41,220 bases of DNA. It comes from Reclinomonas americana ATCC 50394 (lineage: Eukaryota; Jakobida; Jakobea; Jakobida). Below the pieces are notes generated by a model. That model was not told the DNA's origin. It made no database searches and worked only from the letters and a program-made list of their open reading frames with translations. The stretch covers positions 33,809 through 75,028 of the forward strand of contig PS015024.1 in the NCBI GenBank assembly GCA_048213135.1. The letters are read 5' to 3'. Both the position numbers and the translations under genes were made by a program. Positions 1 through 12,884 of this stretch are shown here, piece by piece; the first letter of the stretch is position 1; every line of letters begins with the position of its first letter.

Positions 1-249
1 GGGGGGAGAAGGTGGCGTGTGCCAAGCAAGGGAGAGGGTCGTGAGGAGATGGAAGAAGCTGCGATTAGTGCACGCACGTTGCGATCGACTTTTCTCGCAA
101 GATACGAGAGATGTAACGGGTTCGGGCTCGATTCGTTGGGTGGGCCGGACCGTGGATTCAGCAGGGACATCAACATGGTTTGTGCGCGCGCGTGTTATGC
201 TGCTGCTGCGTGACGGGTTGTGCTTAATGAGGACTTTGTGTTTGTGTGC

Positions 250-300
250 AGGCGTCACGCGAGTTCAACATTCACTCGCAGATCGAGCACTTGCAGTCCA
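250..300 (+). CDS. isolated coiled-coil exon (partial gene)
   Basis: A 51-nt open segment sits between a good acceptor (TGTGTGCAG ending at 249) and a GTGACA donor at 301. It reads ASREFNIHSQIEHLQSK, with the charged heptad character of the large coiled-coil gene that follows. It could be an exon of a neighbouring gene or of an alternative 5' end of that gene. The 508-N gap between them prevents a decision. The preceding 249 bases have no other convincing exon. Confidence 0.4.
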
Positions 301-309
301 AGGTGACAT

Positions 310-549
310 GGCCACTCCGACAGAGAGAGAGAGAGAGAGAGAAGAGAGGGAGAAGGGAGGGAGGGAAAGAGAGGGAGAGGGAGGAGGAGGGGGAGGAGGG
401 GAGAGAAAGAGCAAGTTCCAGAGTGAAGAGAGGGAAGGGATTGAAATCGTGTGTGTTAGAGAGTGAGAGAGAGAGAGAGAAGGGAGGGAGGAGAGAGGGA
501 GGAAGAGGATAGAGAAGAGAGAGAGAGAAGGGAATGAATTTGTGTGTGA

Positions 550-605
<56 letters not shown>

Positions 606-611
606 GTACGT
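310..611. repeat. GA/GT microsatellite tract
   Basis: Nearly uninterrupted purine-rich (GA)n, (GGGA)n and (GT)n DNA runs up to the scaffold gap. It has no coding signal on either strand, and the apparent Arg/Glu frames are low complexity. The gap probably exists because the repeat could not be assembled. Confidence 0.9.
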
Positions 612-1119
612 NNNNNNNNNNNNNNNNNNNNNNNNNNNNNNNNNNNNNNNNNNNNNNNNNNNNNNNNNNNNNNNNNNNNNNNNNNNNNNNNNNNNNNNNN
701 NNNNNNNNNNNNNNNNNNNNNNNNNNNNNNNNNNNNNNNNNNNNNNNNNNNNNNNNNNNNNNNNNNNNNNNNNNNNNNNNNNNNNNNNNNNNNNNNNNNN
801 NNNNNNNNNNNNNNNNNNNNNNNNNNNNNNNNNNNNNNNNNNNNNNNNNNNNNNNNNNNNNNNNNNNNNNNNNNNNNNNNNNNNNNNNNNNNNNNNNNNN
901 NNNNNNNNNNNNNNNNNNNNNNNNNNNNNNNNNNNNNNNNNNNNNNNNNNNNNNNNNNNNNNNNNNNNNNNNNNNNNNNNNNNNNNNNNNNNNNNNNNNN
1001 NNNNNNNNNNNNNNNNNNNNNNNNNNNNNNNNNNNNNNNNNNNNNNNNNNNNNNNNNNNNNNNNNNNNNNNNNNNNNNNNNNNNNNNNNNNNNNNNNNNN
1101 NNNNNNNNNNNNNNNNNNN
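612..1119. other. scaffold gap (508 N)
   Basis: Run of N flanked by GA repeat on the left and CT repeat on the right. No content can be inferred. 1120-1204 is short CT repeat and leader sequence before the next start codon. Confidence 0.98.
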
Positions 1120-1204
1120 CTCTCCCTCTCCCACTCTCTCCCCGTGCGTGCGTGTGCATTGCATTTGCGCTTTTCGTCTGATTTTGTGAACGTTACCAGT
1201 CTCG

Positions 1205-4200
1205 ATGATGGAGGAGGGCGCAGAGTCGCCAGTGGGCAGTCCCAGCGGCGTTCTCAGCCTACTCGACTCGTATGTGTACTCGGACGACGACGACGACGAC
1301 GACGACGATGCCGCCGCGATGCAGCAGCAAGCGGCGATGCAGTCGCAGCCCATGCTGATGATGATGGACAACCGGCAATACCATCCGCCTCCCGCGTGGC
1401 CATCGGCCACCCTGCCCGCGCTGAGCTCTTCTGCGAGCACAGTGACACCGGTGACAGCCAGTGGCATGATGCTGACGGCCATGACACCGCCGCGGCCACC
1501 GAAACAGACGGCGCGTTCGCCGGCTCGCAAGACCGAGGAGAGCGACGAGGATGTGCGCACGCTGCATGCCACCAGCAGCGAGTTCTCCGTGCTGCGCGCC
1601 CACGTGCACGAGGTGAAGGAGCTCACGCAGCGCATGGAGGTGCTGCAGGAGCGCTTGCGCAAGGAGGAGGCGGCTAGGATCTCGGCACAGAGCGAGACCG
1701 AGAAGCTGTTGAGCGAGGGCGAGACGGTGCTCGAGCAGCTCGTGTCGTACAAGAAGCGTGCAGAGGAGGACCGCGTGTTGCTGAGCGAGCTCAACACACG
1801 CAACGACAGCCTGTGCGCGCAGCTGGCGGACGAGATGAAGCGGCAGGCCGAAGCGCGCTCCGAGCTGGCCACCGTTGTGCGTGAGCGAGACGAGGCACNN
1901 NNNNNNNNNNNNNNNNNNGGCGTCGCATCGCCGACGTCGAGGAACAGCTGGCCACGCACAAGCGGGCGGCAAAGGAGACGACGGAGCAGCAGCTCGTCGA
2001 GTGCGAGCAGCAGTGGTGCGTTTTCAGAAAAAAGAACATTGGACGTGCCGTCGTGAGTCTCACTACTCCCGTTCCCCATCATGCAGGTTGGCGGCGACAC
2101 AGGAAATCGAGATGCGCTTGACCACGCAGCTGAACGACATGCGCAAGGCCATGGAGGATGTGGAGGCGAAGAACCGCCTCATGCAGCAGTCGATTGCCGA
2201 GTTTGAGGGCACACAGAATGGGATCAAGCAGAAGCTGCGGTGAGTGGCGAGTAGTGTCAAGTGCCATCCACCACCACCACCATATGTTTGTGGCACTCAC
2301 CGCAAAGCAGAGCGCGAGACGGATCACTGGCCGACATTCGTACACAGCTGGACGACGCACGGCAGCAGCTGTCGGAACGCGATCGCATGATCGACATGCT
2401 GCGCATGGACATTGAGGCCATCACCAAAGAACTCATTGGACAGACGCAGTGCTTGGAGAGAGATCACCATGTGTGTCGTGAGCTGACCGCTCGCGTGGAA
2501 GAGTTGCATCGCGAGCGTGCACAGTTGATGACCAGCAACAAGGTGAGTAGAATAACTGGCACGGCGGCCCCATAACGCGCATGTGCTCACCGCCGGTGAG
2601 TCGCAGACATTGGAGGAGGGCAAACTGGTGGCCGAGGGAATGGTGGAGCTGCTGCGACAGCAGCTGAACAAGTTTACACGCTCAAACTCGCTATCGCACG
2701 AATTCGAGCAGCAGACGCGACAGTTGGAGGAGATGAACGCCTCACTGGTACGTTGGGGCAGACAAGACTCAGGAGCAAATGATGCCGACTCTTACCATCT
2801 CTACGCCGCGCAGATGACTAAACTGGGCGAAGGTAATGCCGACCGGGAACGTCTGGCTGGCGAGCTTGAGCAGTCGCGCCAGAAGATTCGCGAAGCAGAG
2901 GAGCGCGCCAACACGCTGGCACAGCAGCTGGACAACAAGGACAAGCATCACCGCAAACTGGTCTGTGAGCATGCCGAATTGCGCAAGAAGGTGAGAGACG
3001 GCGCGCAGATGCAAACGTATCGCGACTGCGCACCAACACGTGAGTGCAGGAACAAGAGTGGGAGGAAGAGAAGCAGCAAATGTCGGGCAAGGTGACACAC
3101 CACACCGATCTGGTGTCGCGCGCCAACGACACCGTGGCGCAACTGAATCGGCGCATCGAGCGACTGGAGAAGGCCAACCGCGAGCACGTGCAACAGAGCG
3201 AGGAGCTCAGAAAGTGCGTCTTGGGTGGAACGAATATCATCACAACTGTTGGCTCATCCACATGGCTATTGTGTATTTATGTGGGTGCAGGCAAGCGCAG
3301 GACCAAGCAGACCTGATACAGCGACTCCGACAGCAAGTCGACGTGCAACGCGAGTCACTGGACCAGTCGGAGAAAGACATTGCCAGCTTACGGCTAAAGG
3401 AGAAGCACTTGCAGGAGGCATTGAAGGAGAGCAATCAGCGAGTGGCTCTCTTCCACACTGACGCCCGTGAGATCGTGACGCACACTGAGAGGTTTGAGTG
3501 CAGGAGTCGACAGCACTGTACTTGCCGTCACTCACTTGTTCATTTGCAGATTGGTGGCCGACAACGAGACACTGAAATCGACGCTGCGAGATCGCGATGC
3601 AACAATTGCTGTGCAATCATTGAGTCTGAAACAGATGGCCGAGGAGAATGAGAGGCGGCACGCCGAGCAACGCCAGGCCAACGAGCAGCAAGTGCAGAGA
3701 CTGCGGCAGGAGATGACCTCGATGCACGCTGCGCAGGTCAATGTGGAGGCCGAGCTGGCCGAGGCGTCGGCGATTAACAATGAGGTCGGTGACGTGCTGC
3801 TCTTTGTACCCTTGCCACCCACGATACTCATTGGTGCATCAATCCGTACAGCTTCGTCTCTTGTTGCACGAGAGCACGGTGCAATGTTCGCACCTGGAGG
3901 CTGCACTTACGCAGGTGCACGAAAGCGAGAGGCACTTGCGATCGTCGGTGGTGGAGGCGGGCCAGACGGAGCGCCGAGCCGCCGAGCTGGAGCAGCAGCT
4001 GAATGAGCTGCGCCTCGCACATGTCGAGACGGAGACCAAGGTGCGAGGATGGCGACGAAAAATACGTACTATGTGGTTTACTGACGATTTTGGCACAGTT
4101 GGCCAGCGCAACGCAAGAGCACGAGGCACTGCAAAGCAAATACGCCTCGTTGCAGCAGCGACTAAAGGAGGCCGACAAGACTCGAACTGCACTGCAGAAG

Positions 4201-7200
4201 GAGCGTGAGGAGCTGCAAACACAGCACGCGACGCTAGAGAGCGAGCTGAAGCGCGAACAAGCGGTTGGTCGCCGGACAAAGGTGCGTTGCCGACGATGGT
4301 GCTGTCGACTCTCTGTATTATTTCGTACTCACGCAGGCACGCATGCACACGCACACACAGGAGGAACTGCAGAAGCGCATGGATCAGCTGCGAAAGAAGG
4401 AGCGTTCCAGCATGGAGAATGGTACACGAGCCCGTGACCTGGAAGACGAGGTTCACAGACTCGGCGAGCGCCATGAGCAGATGCGCCAGTTTGTCAGCCG
4501 ACTCAGCAGCCTGATGGCGGCCCGGCGATCGCTGAGTGCCACTGGCATGGGTGAGTCGCCTAGTTGCATCCATAGGAGAATGAGAGTCTCACCAGTTTGT
4601 ATTGTCGTAGCTGCTCTGGATGGAGACACGGTGTTGCTGGAGGCAGCGCTGTTTGAGCAGGATCTTCCACGCTGCCTGGAGCGCCTCGGCACCTGGCTGG
4701 ATGAGGTGTGTCGCTCATAGCCGCGTACCGTGTGTACGCAAGTAGAGGCACTCACGTGTGTTGTGTGGCATGCAGACTCTGGTTGCAGGAGAGGATGCAC
4801 AGCGCATGACCGTGCAACTGGAGGCCGCCGTGCTGGAGCTCGCTCGAGGTGTGGAGGCGATGGAGGCGCAAAACAAGGTGGCCACCAATGGTGAGTTGCT
4901 GTTCCGGCACCCGGCACTTGTCTACTGCATTTCTGTTGTCTCACCATGCTCACAGACTGCCAAGAGCTGCGCGGGTTGCTGGAGCAGACGCTCAGCGACC
5001 GACAACAGTTGGAGTGTGAGGTTCACCGGCTGCAGGGCCAGTTGGAGGCTCTGGGACGGAAGACCGAGAAGGCACAGGCTGATGTTACTCACCAGAGTGC
5101 GCCACCGGCCCCTGTCCACGAGGCAGCTGCCACCCAGACGCAGGCGCAAATTGACGAAGCAGCGCAGCGCATGACGCAAGTGGAGACTGAACGTGCACGA
5201 TTGGAGACGCAACTGAAGGAAATGCGCACTCGTATGGAGAGCAAGCGTGAGCGGTGGGCGAAGCAAAAGGATTCGTTCAAGCAGCAGTCGGAGCAGTGGG
5301 CACAAGAATCGGCTGCACACCGTGCCGAAATGGACCGCCTGCGTGACCAAGTTGCGGAAAGCGACGTATATCTTGAATCGCCCCTTGTCGCCATGTCACT
5401 GACGAGCGCGTGAACAACACACAGTTGACTGAGAGCACCGACAAGAAACGCGAGTTGTACCACAAGTGGCAAAAGACGCGCGACGATCTGCAGCAACGCG
5501 AGTCCACCATTGCGTCACTGAAGAGCATGGTATGCATGTGTGTTCATTTTATCTCCCGACTCGTGAGCTGACTTGTTTGCGCTAGATTGCCGAGCTGCAG
5601 AGTAAGGCTGAGGAGTCGGAGATGGAGCGTCGCAAGGCTACCACTCTGCTGCGTGAGATGCGCGACAAGAACGTGGAGCTCCGCACGCAGTTGGACGCGC
5701 GTACGCTCGTCTCCAGTCGACACGCCGACGATGTTGTCACGGAGAAGAACAAGGAGATTCATGCGCTCCACGCAGAGCTTCGCGACGCGCAGAACCTGCT
5801 GGAGCAGAGTCGCGACTGCCTGCAGAAGCTGGAGGCTTCATGCATGCAGCGGGACTCGCAGATTCAGAAGCTGCATGCAGATTTCACCAGCGCCAACGCC
5901 AGAGTGCGTGAGCTGGAGGCCAATGCCGAAATGGATGCCACCACGCGTCAGCAGCTGACAGACGACAATCGACAACTGCGCTCCAACTGGCAGTCGATGC
6001 AGGAGGAGAGTCGCCGACACAACCAGCAGTTGCAGGAGTCACGCGATACGGTGAGGGGCAAGTGAAGCGCGGAGGTGTGACCCCTTTGTGTGCAAGGCAA
6101 CTCAACGTGTGTTGTCTGTTGTTGCAGGTCGCGCATCTTGAGGCCGAGGTTATCAAGCTCTCGACCAATCTGCAGTTGGCACAGCAGCGCATTCATGAGG
6201 TCCAAGATGCTGGCGAGCGAGCCAAGTTGCGCCCAGATTTTGTCTGCACACTGGCGCTTGCGGTGAGCTCATCTCTTTTTCAATTGTTGGCTGCTTGTCA
6301 GGTCACGGACGCAGGCCAAGAGCGTTGAGCGCAAGAAGATGGAAGATGAGCTGCGCGACGCCAACGATCGCAGCACGAAACTGCAGGAGGAACTGGAGAG
6401 CAAGTTGCGTGTTTTGTGAGTGTCACGGCGTTGTCTTGTTCGTCGTGCTCAACAGAATGCTTTGTGTCGTGCAGGCTCAAGAAGGTCCGCAAATTGACGG
6501 AGCGCGTGACGGAACTGCAGAACAAGGGTCAAGCAGATGAGCGGAAACGCGCAAACATGTCCAAGGAGCTGGAGAAGCTGCGATTGAGTGTGGTGCAGCT
6601 GGAGAGCGAACGCACGCAGTTGCAAAGGTGCGTTTTGCACGACACAACACACAAAGCAGTTTCTCACGACAGTTTTGTGTGCCACGTACAGTGCAAACAA
6701 GGCTAGTTCGGCCGTCCTGGCCAACCTGCAACTCGAGGTGCGTGAGCGAGACACGCAGATCCGAATTCTGCGCGATTCGCTGCACGTGTCGGAGCAGCGT
6801 GCCGGTGCGTTCGAGTCGCAGACGCGAGATGTGGAGCGGGCATACAGCAGCGAGTCACGTGAGTACTGTGGTGCTTATTTGCGTGACTCTGCCTGTTGCT
6901 GAGCTTGCGTGTCGCGGCCATGCAGAGCGACTGCAGCGTGACGGTCAGCAGTTTGGTCAATTGTGCGCAGCCGAGGCAGCAGCTACTTGTGCGCGCCTCC
7001 TGGCCAAGCATGTGGGCTACACTGACTCGGCGGCCACCGAGGGGAGGGCAGCGAATGGCGACGATGATGGAGATGACGATGGTGGCATCGGCAGCGGCAC
7101 GTTCTTGTCGGGCTTTGCTGCAGAGCTGTCGGAGCAGCAACAGAGTTGAGTGTTCCTCCGTGGCATGCATGCAACTGATGGGCGATTGGGCTGACCCGAC

Positions 7201-9202
7201 AACATTCTCGTGACAGGCATGAGCAAGCACTGGGCTCCACTGCTTCGCGAAGTCCGAGCCAATGCGCAGCGCATGTGCATCGATGTGGCCGAGTTTGCCA
7301 AGCGCAAGATTGCACAGTTGCACGGTCGAGCTGTGCGGGAGACGGAACGAAGGGAGAGCGCAGAGCGCGCACTGTCCGAGTCAGCGGAGAAGCTGTCGTT
7401 GCAGAGTGGTGCGGCGGAACAACGCATGCTCTTGATCTCTTGGTGGGGCGGTGACTGACTCGCGTTGTGTGCTCTGCATCTAGCGCTGCTGTCGTCGACC
7501 GTGTCTGCTCGCGAGTCGGTGGAAGCTCAACTGGCCGAGTACAAGGTACTCCTCGGCAGAGATTGCCTCCAGCAGCGTATGCATGCACGTGTTCACTGTG
7601 TCTGTGCACAGCAAATGGCTGCCAAGGAGCAGGCTGCACTGCGCGAGCAAATGGATCGACTGCAGGAGTCGGCTCGTGAGCACAAGGCGCAGGTGAAGAC
7701 GTTGGAGAAGGAGGTGCGCCAAAAGTCGCAAGACTCGGCCAGTGCTCGTGACGACCTCGGCAAGCGGCTGGAGGAGGCACAGTCGCGCATTGCGGAAATG
7801 GAGGAGCGAGCTCGGACCGCCGATGAGACCATTGCCGGTCAACGTGAGCGGTGAGTTTATCCAGCACTGGAAGCAAGGAATTTGTGAAGCTGACATGCAT
7901 GTGCGTGCTTTCCACAGCATTCAAACGCTGTTCAAGCAGAACGAAAAGGCGCTGAAGACGCGCAATCGTACCTCCGAGGAAGTACATCGACTGCAGAAGC
8001 AGGTGGTCAAGCTGCAGACGCAGCTGGATATGGAGACGCAGGTCAGTCCGATCGTTGACTCCTTCACTTCAAGCACTTGTTCACGGTCGCTACAGGCAAA
8101 ACGCACCACGCAAGAGGAGCTGCGTGATCGAACAACCAAGCTCTCACGAGCACAGGCTGAGATCCGCACGCTGAAGAGCAAGCTGGAGCACAGCGTGGAA
8201 GAGGGCAATGTTGCGTGCGTCGCCTCCCAGGCGGAGAGCGACCTGGCTCAGTTGCAAGTCGAGGTCGCCGGCCTTCTCTCGTTCTCGTCCGAGGTCAGTG
8301 TGTGACAAGGAGGTGACGGTGCTCGATATCCTGTAGTGTTGACTTGCCTGTGCACACAGATGGAGAAGCAGTTGGCGGCCGCGCTGCAGGACCTGCAGAT
8401 GCGCGACGAGGAGAACCGAGAGCTCGCCAAGGCGTACACGGTGTTGGAGGCCGAGTACCTCGACTACGTGCAAGTGCAGGAGATTGAGACGGCGAGGCTG
8501 AGTGCGCGCTGCGAGCAGCTGCAGCAGTTGTACCAGAACCGCTACGATAGCGCCATGGCCGCGCCCGCGCCAACTCCGACACCGCCGCAAGTGCAAGCAC
8601 CAGCACAACAACAGACCCCGGCACCGGCTCTTGCGCCGCCCGCCACGCTGATTACGCCTGCCACGGCGCCACCTGCAGCACCGCCGGCGCCGATTAGTGC
8701 ACCGACGCCCATTTTGCAGGCACCCGCATCAGCACCCGCTGCACCACCAGCCCCCACGCCAGTGGAGAGTAGCGAGAATCGATGGTTTACGCCGTCGTTC
8801 CGCCACCCGTCCATTGTGTTTCCGTCGTCGTCCGCGTCCGTGTCCACCGTAGCCACGACAGACAGCGCCACTCGACGACACGTGCAGCTGGTGTTGCCGC
8901 AAGAGTCAGTGTCGCCACAGCTGACGGCCACTGACCTGCTGGACATGGATGCGAGTGTGCTCGACTCGGGCCGTGCCCTGGCCGCCACTCGCGCCGCCGC
9001 TGCGGCTGCTGCCGTGGCAGCCGAGCAGTCACTGAGTGGTCACATGCCCTCAGCTGCCGCGCAGGCATTGGCCGACGAGACGCCACTGGTGCTACGTAGT
9101 GGGGCCGCCAAGCCTGCTGCTTCATCATCAACATCCATGGGCCCACCACCACCAAGTGGCTACGCGCGAATGTTTGGCGAGAAGAGGCGAGCGCAGCGGT
9201 GA
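1205..9202 (+). CDS. giant coiled-coil protein, ~2,100 aa, ~28 exons
   Basis: Exons: 1205-1898, gap, 1919-2015, 2087-2239, 2311-2542, 2607-2747, 2814-2990, 3050-3213, 3291-3491, 3550-3784, 3852-4040, 4099-4281, 4337-4550, 4611-4705, 4776-4890, 4956-5365, 5425-5529, 5586-6050, 6128-6262, 6315-6415, 6475-6627, 6692-6858, 6926-7144, 7217-7408, 7484-7545, 7612-7850, 7918-8041, 8096-8293, 8360-9202. Phases agree at every junction after the small gap. The N-terminus is acidic with nine consecutive Asp and Met/Gln-rich stretches. Nearly all the rest is heptad-like Glu/Gln/Leu/Arg coiled coil. The last exon has a Pro/Ala-rich linker and a basic tail. No motor, kinase or membrane domain is visible, so a golgin-, centrosome- or cytoskeleton-type scaffold is likely, but orthology is not recognised. 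The start is the first ATG after the gap. The exon at 4337 could instead begin at 4361, in the same frame. Confidence 0.85.
1899..1918. other. 20-N gap inside the first coding exon
   Basis: The reading frames on the two sides do not connect through exactly 20 bases: the left part ends one base into a codon and the downstream frame starts at 1921. The gap is therefore a placeholder of arbitrary length rather than evidence of a frameshift. Confidence 0.85.
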
Positions 9203-9299
9203 TTTACACATTACAACCTTTACCCTCCTTTCGTTTCCCTGTGATTTTTGTCGCTGTATTATGTAAATGCACACATGTTTTTTTGGTTTACTGCAATGT

Positions 9300-12200
9300 C
9301 TATCTAGGGTGGTGGTGATGCTGCAGCTGCTTCTTTTTCGAGTGCTCCAATATGAATGCGAAGTCCTCGGCCACAGCAGTGTATCGTGAAATGCGTCCAC
9401 CGTCGCCTGCGTGGCCTCCCACGGACAACACTCGGCACACAACAGGGGCCGTCACACCGTGCTGCTGACGGGCAGCTCGCAAGCGTGCCACATACTTGAC
9501 TGGATTCCACGTCGGCACTCGCGCATCGTTCACAGCCGACACGACGAGCACTGCCGGGTGTGCCATGCTGTCACACAGGCATGTCAACGAAACCAACACC
9601 TCACCAGTGAATGTAATCGCAGAAGGTGTATACCGCTGTTCAGGGGATGCCGACCACCTTTGAACACTGCTGTCAATGTTCTCGTAGGGACTGTACGAGG
9701 CCACATAGTCGTAATCCATCTGGTTGTTCTCCACATCGCCCCATTCCTGGTTTCAGCAGATTGAAAGTGAGCGGTGCGGGGAGAGGAGGGGCAGTGAACA
9801 CATTGTGGACCTCCGTGTCAACCGAAGAAATGGCATCTTTGTGCGACGTCATGCTGGTGAGTACATCCACAAACGGCGCCTTCAGCACGGCACTCCGAAA
9901 CAGGTCTGGTCGCATGTTGATCGACGCCGCTGTGACAACAGATCGTCAGACAGGGAATGAGAGGGAGGTAGGGGGGAAGGAAGTCGCCGCGAACCAACGA
10001 GCAGGCCGCCGGCACTCATGCCCCACGCAGCAAGGTCACCCTCTGCCGCATACTTGGACTGCTGCAAGTGTGCGGCACAGGCCACAAAATCGTGAAACGA
10101 ATTCATCTTGTTGCGCAGCTTGCCGTTCTTGTACCACGACTGTGAGAATTCGCCACCACCACTGCGCACAAGCACTGTCAGAATGCAGAAGCAGAGAGAG
10201 TGTGCTGAGCAACCTACCGCACAAGGGCTACCGCCACAATCCATCCACGGTCCAACAGGCTGAGATAGCCCGGATCGAAATTCGTCTCGGCCGAGATGCC
10301 GTACGCACCGTAGCCACGCAGGAATGTCGGGTTGCTGCTCATCATCCTTCGTAAGAGAGACAAGAATCGCGTAAGACGTGGCAGTAGCAAACAGACCCGT
10401 CAGTCACGTCTCGCAGGCTCCTGCGGTAACCCACAAGAGTCGGCACTTGCACACCGTCGTGCGACGTCGCATGCACGACCTCCAGCGTGTACTCGGAAAA
10501 ATCAATTTGCCGCTGCCCGTCTGCGCCACAGTCCAGTTATTCATTGCGGGTGAGGGAGAGAGAGAAAACACACTTGTGCATACCAAAGAGCTGCACTCGA
10601 TCCAGCTGCCGACACTGACCAGTGCGCAGGTCCAAGTCACACGTGGTGAGTGGATGCACCGGAGACGAGTACGTGAAGCGGAACACCGCATGATCGACAT
10701 CCTGTGGCACATCACGTGAGTACAGCGAGTGGGAGAGAGAGACAACTAAAAATGCTGTGCCAGTACCGCATTGGCTCCTGGCTCCACGGCCACAGCTCCC
10801 TCCGGCAACTCAGCCTCCACCAGCTGATATCGCGACGGCTGCAACACGCGGCTCGCACCAGCAGTCGGCACAGGTGCCTGATGGGGAGCAGCAGCTTCGG
10901 GTGAATTCGGCCGAATGTTAAACCAGCGTCTTCGCGCCGACGATGTACGTGTTGGTGGTGAGGGCTGTTGGGTGGAGGCACCACCACCAACATCGTGCAA
11001 TACGTGCACGAACGCCCGACCACCACTTCTGCCAAAGATCACCACCGACGACTGTACAGCCAAGAGTCAGCATTCGAGACCTGCAGATTGTGCGCCAGAC
11101 GTCCCACCGAAAACACGTGAAAGCCATGCGGACACTCGCCCGGCAGCGGTCTGTACACATCGGTCCATGCGTGGCGGTCGGCGATCTTGTCGAGTGGGGC
11201 GCACGACAACACAAAGTCGTCTGGCGAGCCGTCGGCGAAGTTTTGCAGAATGTAGAAGAGGCCCTGATCGAGAAAGGGGAAAGGGTTTGGGAGGGAAGTG
11301 AGGGAAGGGAGAGGGAAGAGAGGGATGGAAGGGAGGGAAGGGAGGGAAGGGAGGGAAGGGAGGAAGGGAGGGGAATGAGGGGAAAGGGAGAGGGAAGGGA
11401 GAGGGAAGGGAAGGGAAGGGTGTGGGGAGGGCAAGGGAAGCGAAGGAAAGGGAAGCGAGGAATGAAGGCAAGCAGGCAGGATGGAGGAATGAACCAAGGG
11501 TGGACGCAAGGAGGTGAAGGCAGCATGATCGACAAACAGAGAGGAGTGTGTGAGGGATTTCACGGCTGTGCGCAGACGCACTTGGTAGTGGTCCACCAAA
11601 GTGACCTGGTCGTGTTTCTGACCCGGCACGGCTGTCAACTGCGTTGGCTGTTGCGTCGGGGCGACAAACACGGTGGACTCGCTCCGACTGGCCAGTGTCA
11701 AAACAATGAACTCCTGCAATTAAAAGAGAGGTCACCACTTGTCTCTTCTTGTCCTTCATCGTACACACATGTGTTATAACACAAACCTTGTCGCGCGACA
11801 CATGCACATCCACCAGAGTGGATGGATCGGCTGCGTACAGCAGGCGCACATCCGTTGCCTGCGGCGTTCCCAGCACATGGACCAGCACCTGTGACGACGA
11901 CAGCATTTGCAAGTGAGTGCTACTGAGCCAGGACGGCAGAAGACAAGTGCTGCACCTCGGAAGGTCGACGGTTCTTGTCGATTCTCGTGTACACCACTCT
12001 CTCGTGGTCGAGGTACTCAAAGGCAAGGACGTTGCGCAGCTCACAGTGCAACATGCCATCAACCACGTTGCGCACGTACATGTCATACGTCTCCGTGCCA
12101 TGGGCATCCAGCAGGAAACCAAAGTGACTGCCGGCAATCAGCACCGCTTCACACCATTCCCCTTCCGCTGCACTTACCGATCGTCCGGCGACATGTGCGT

Positions 12201-12809
12201 GCTCGTTCCCATGCCCACATACGCCGCATTCAACGTCGTCGTATTGAGCAGCACCTGTTCTGCACCACGCAGCCGCCGTGGAGGCACATCACCAACACGA
12301 TACGGTCGCCGACAGTACACCGACGTGTTATGCCCCTCGTCCACACGCTCATAGTACCAGTAGCCGCGACACAGCTCCGCCGTCGATGCGTGCGTCGGCG
12401 ACAGGCACTCACGCATCTCCTACGCACACATACACACACACACGAGCAGTCGTCGTCAGCAGCAGGCAGCGCGCAGACAACTCCACGAGTGGTGGAATGC
12501 ACATTGAGCAGCTGTCGCTTGAGTGCATCGTACGACGCTCCCTGACTGTGTGCGTATTGATTCTCTGCGGCAATGTGACTGCGCAGGAGGTGTCCTTGTT
12601 GTGCGTCTTGCATCCATGCGTAGGGATCGATGCGGCGTCGTGTGCCGCTGAAGAGCGATGATTCACTGGCGACAACACGGGCGATGGGTGGTGCAACGCG
12701 ACTGTGTGTGAGTGTGAGAGGGAGGGTAGATAGGGAGGTGTGGAGGGGGAGGGTGGGGATACACGTGCCTGCGCAGGAGAGCGCGGACCATGCCGCCCAC
12801 TCCACTCAT
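9300..12809 (-). CDS. oligopeptidase B-like serine peptidase (S9A), 782 aa, 15 exons
   Basis: Cleaves short peptides, in this family usually after basic residues; cytosolic in known members, so possibly so here. Exons (minus): 12763-12809, 12503-12701, 12178-12419, 11956-12127, 11787-11888, 11582-11713, 11108-11263, 10767-11051, 10584-10701, 10397-10520, 10218-10346, 9995-10161, 9811-9929, 9658-9746, 9300-9567. The spliced length is 2,349 nt, exactly in frame. The N-terminus carries the family DPYAWM motif, followed by a propeller domain. The catalytic domain has VRGGGE, the nucleophile in GMSAGG (Ser618), SYSPYENI, Asp708 in VNDARVP and His746 in GGHAGDGG. Triad spacing fits oligopeptidase B. 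At 782 residues it is longer than the usual ~700, partly from a Pro/Ala-rich insert in exon 10767-11051. Tail-to-tail with the coiled-coil gene (97 bp); its start lies 75 bp from the divergent AHSA1-like start. Confidence 0.95.
11271..11480. repeat. GGGA/GGGAA polypurine tract inside an intron
   Basis: Almost pure purine on the plus strand, pyrimidine on the sense strand of the peptidase gene. It fills most of the 318-nt intron 11264-11581, which is four to six times longer than the other introns of that gene. On the transcript it is a very long CCCTT-rich pyrimidine tract directly before the acceptor. Confidence 0.9.
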
Positions 12810-12884
12810 CGCAGCTTGTGTTCCGTGCAAGTGAGTCGATCGAGTGGTCCGTGGATCCCACGGCCTCCCACCCTTGTCACAAGC

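Noticed and set aside
1-249. Coding region before the isolated exon
   Set aside because: Short frames have no splice-consistent structure or recognisable motif.
1899-1918. Frameshift in the coiled-coil gene
   Set aside because: The frame change occurs across a placeholder N run of arbitrary length, so it says nothing about the real sequence.
11067-12137. Long minus-strand frame through the GGGA tract
   Set aside because: It runs through the microsatellite intron and the wrong frame of the peptidase exons.
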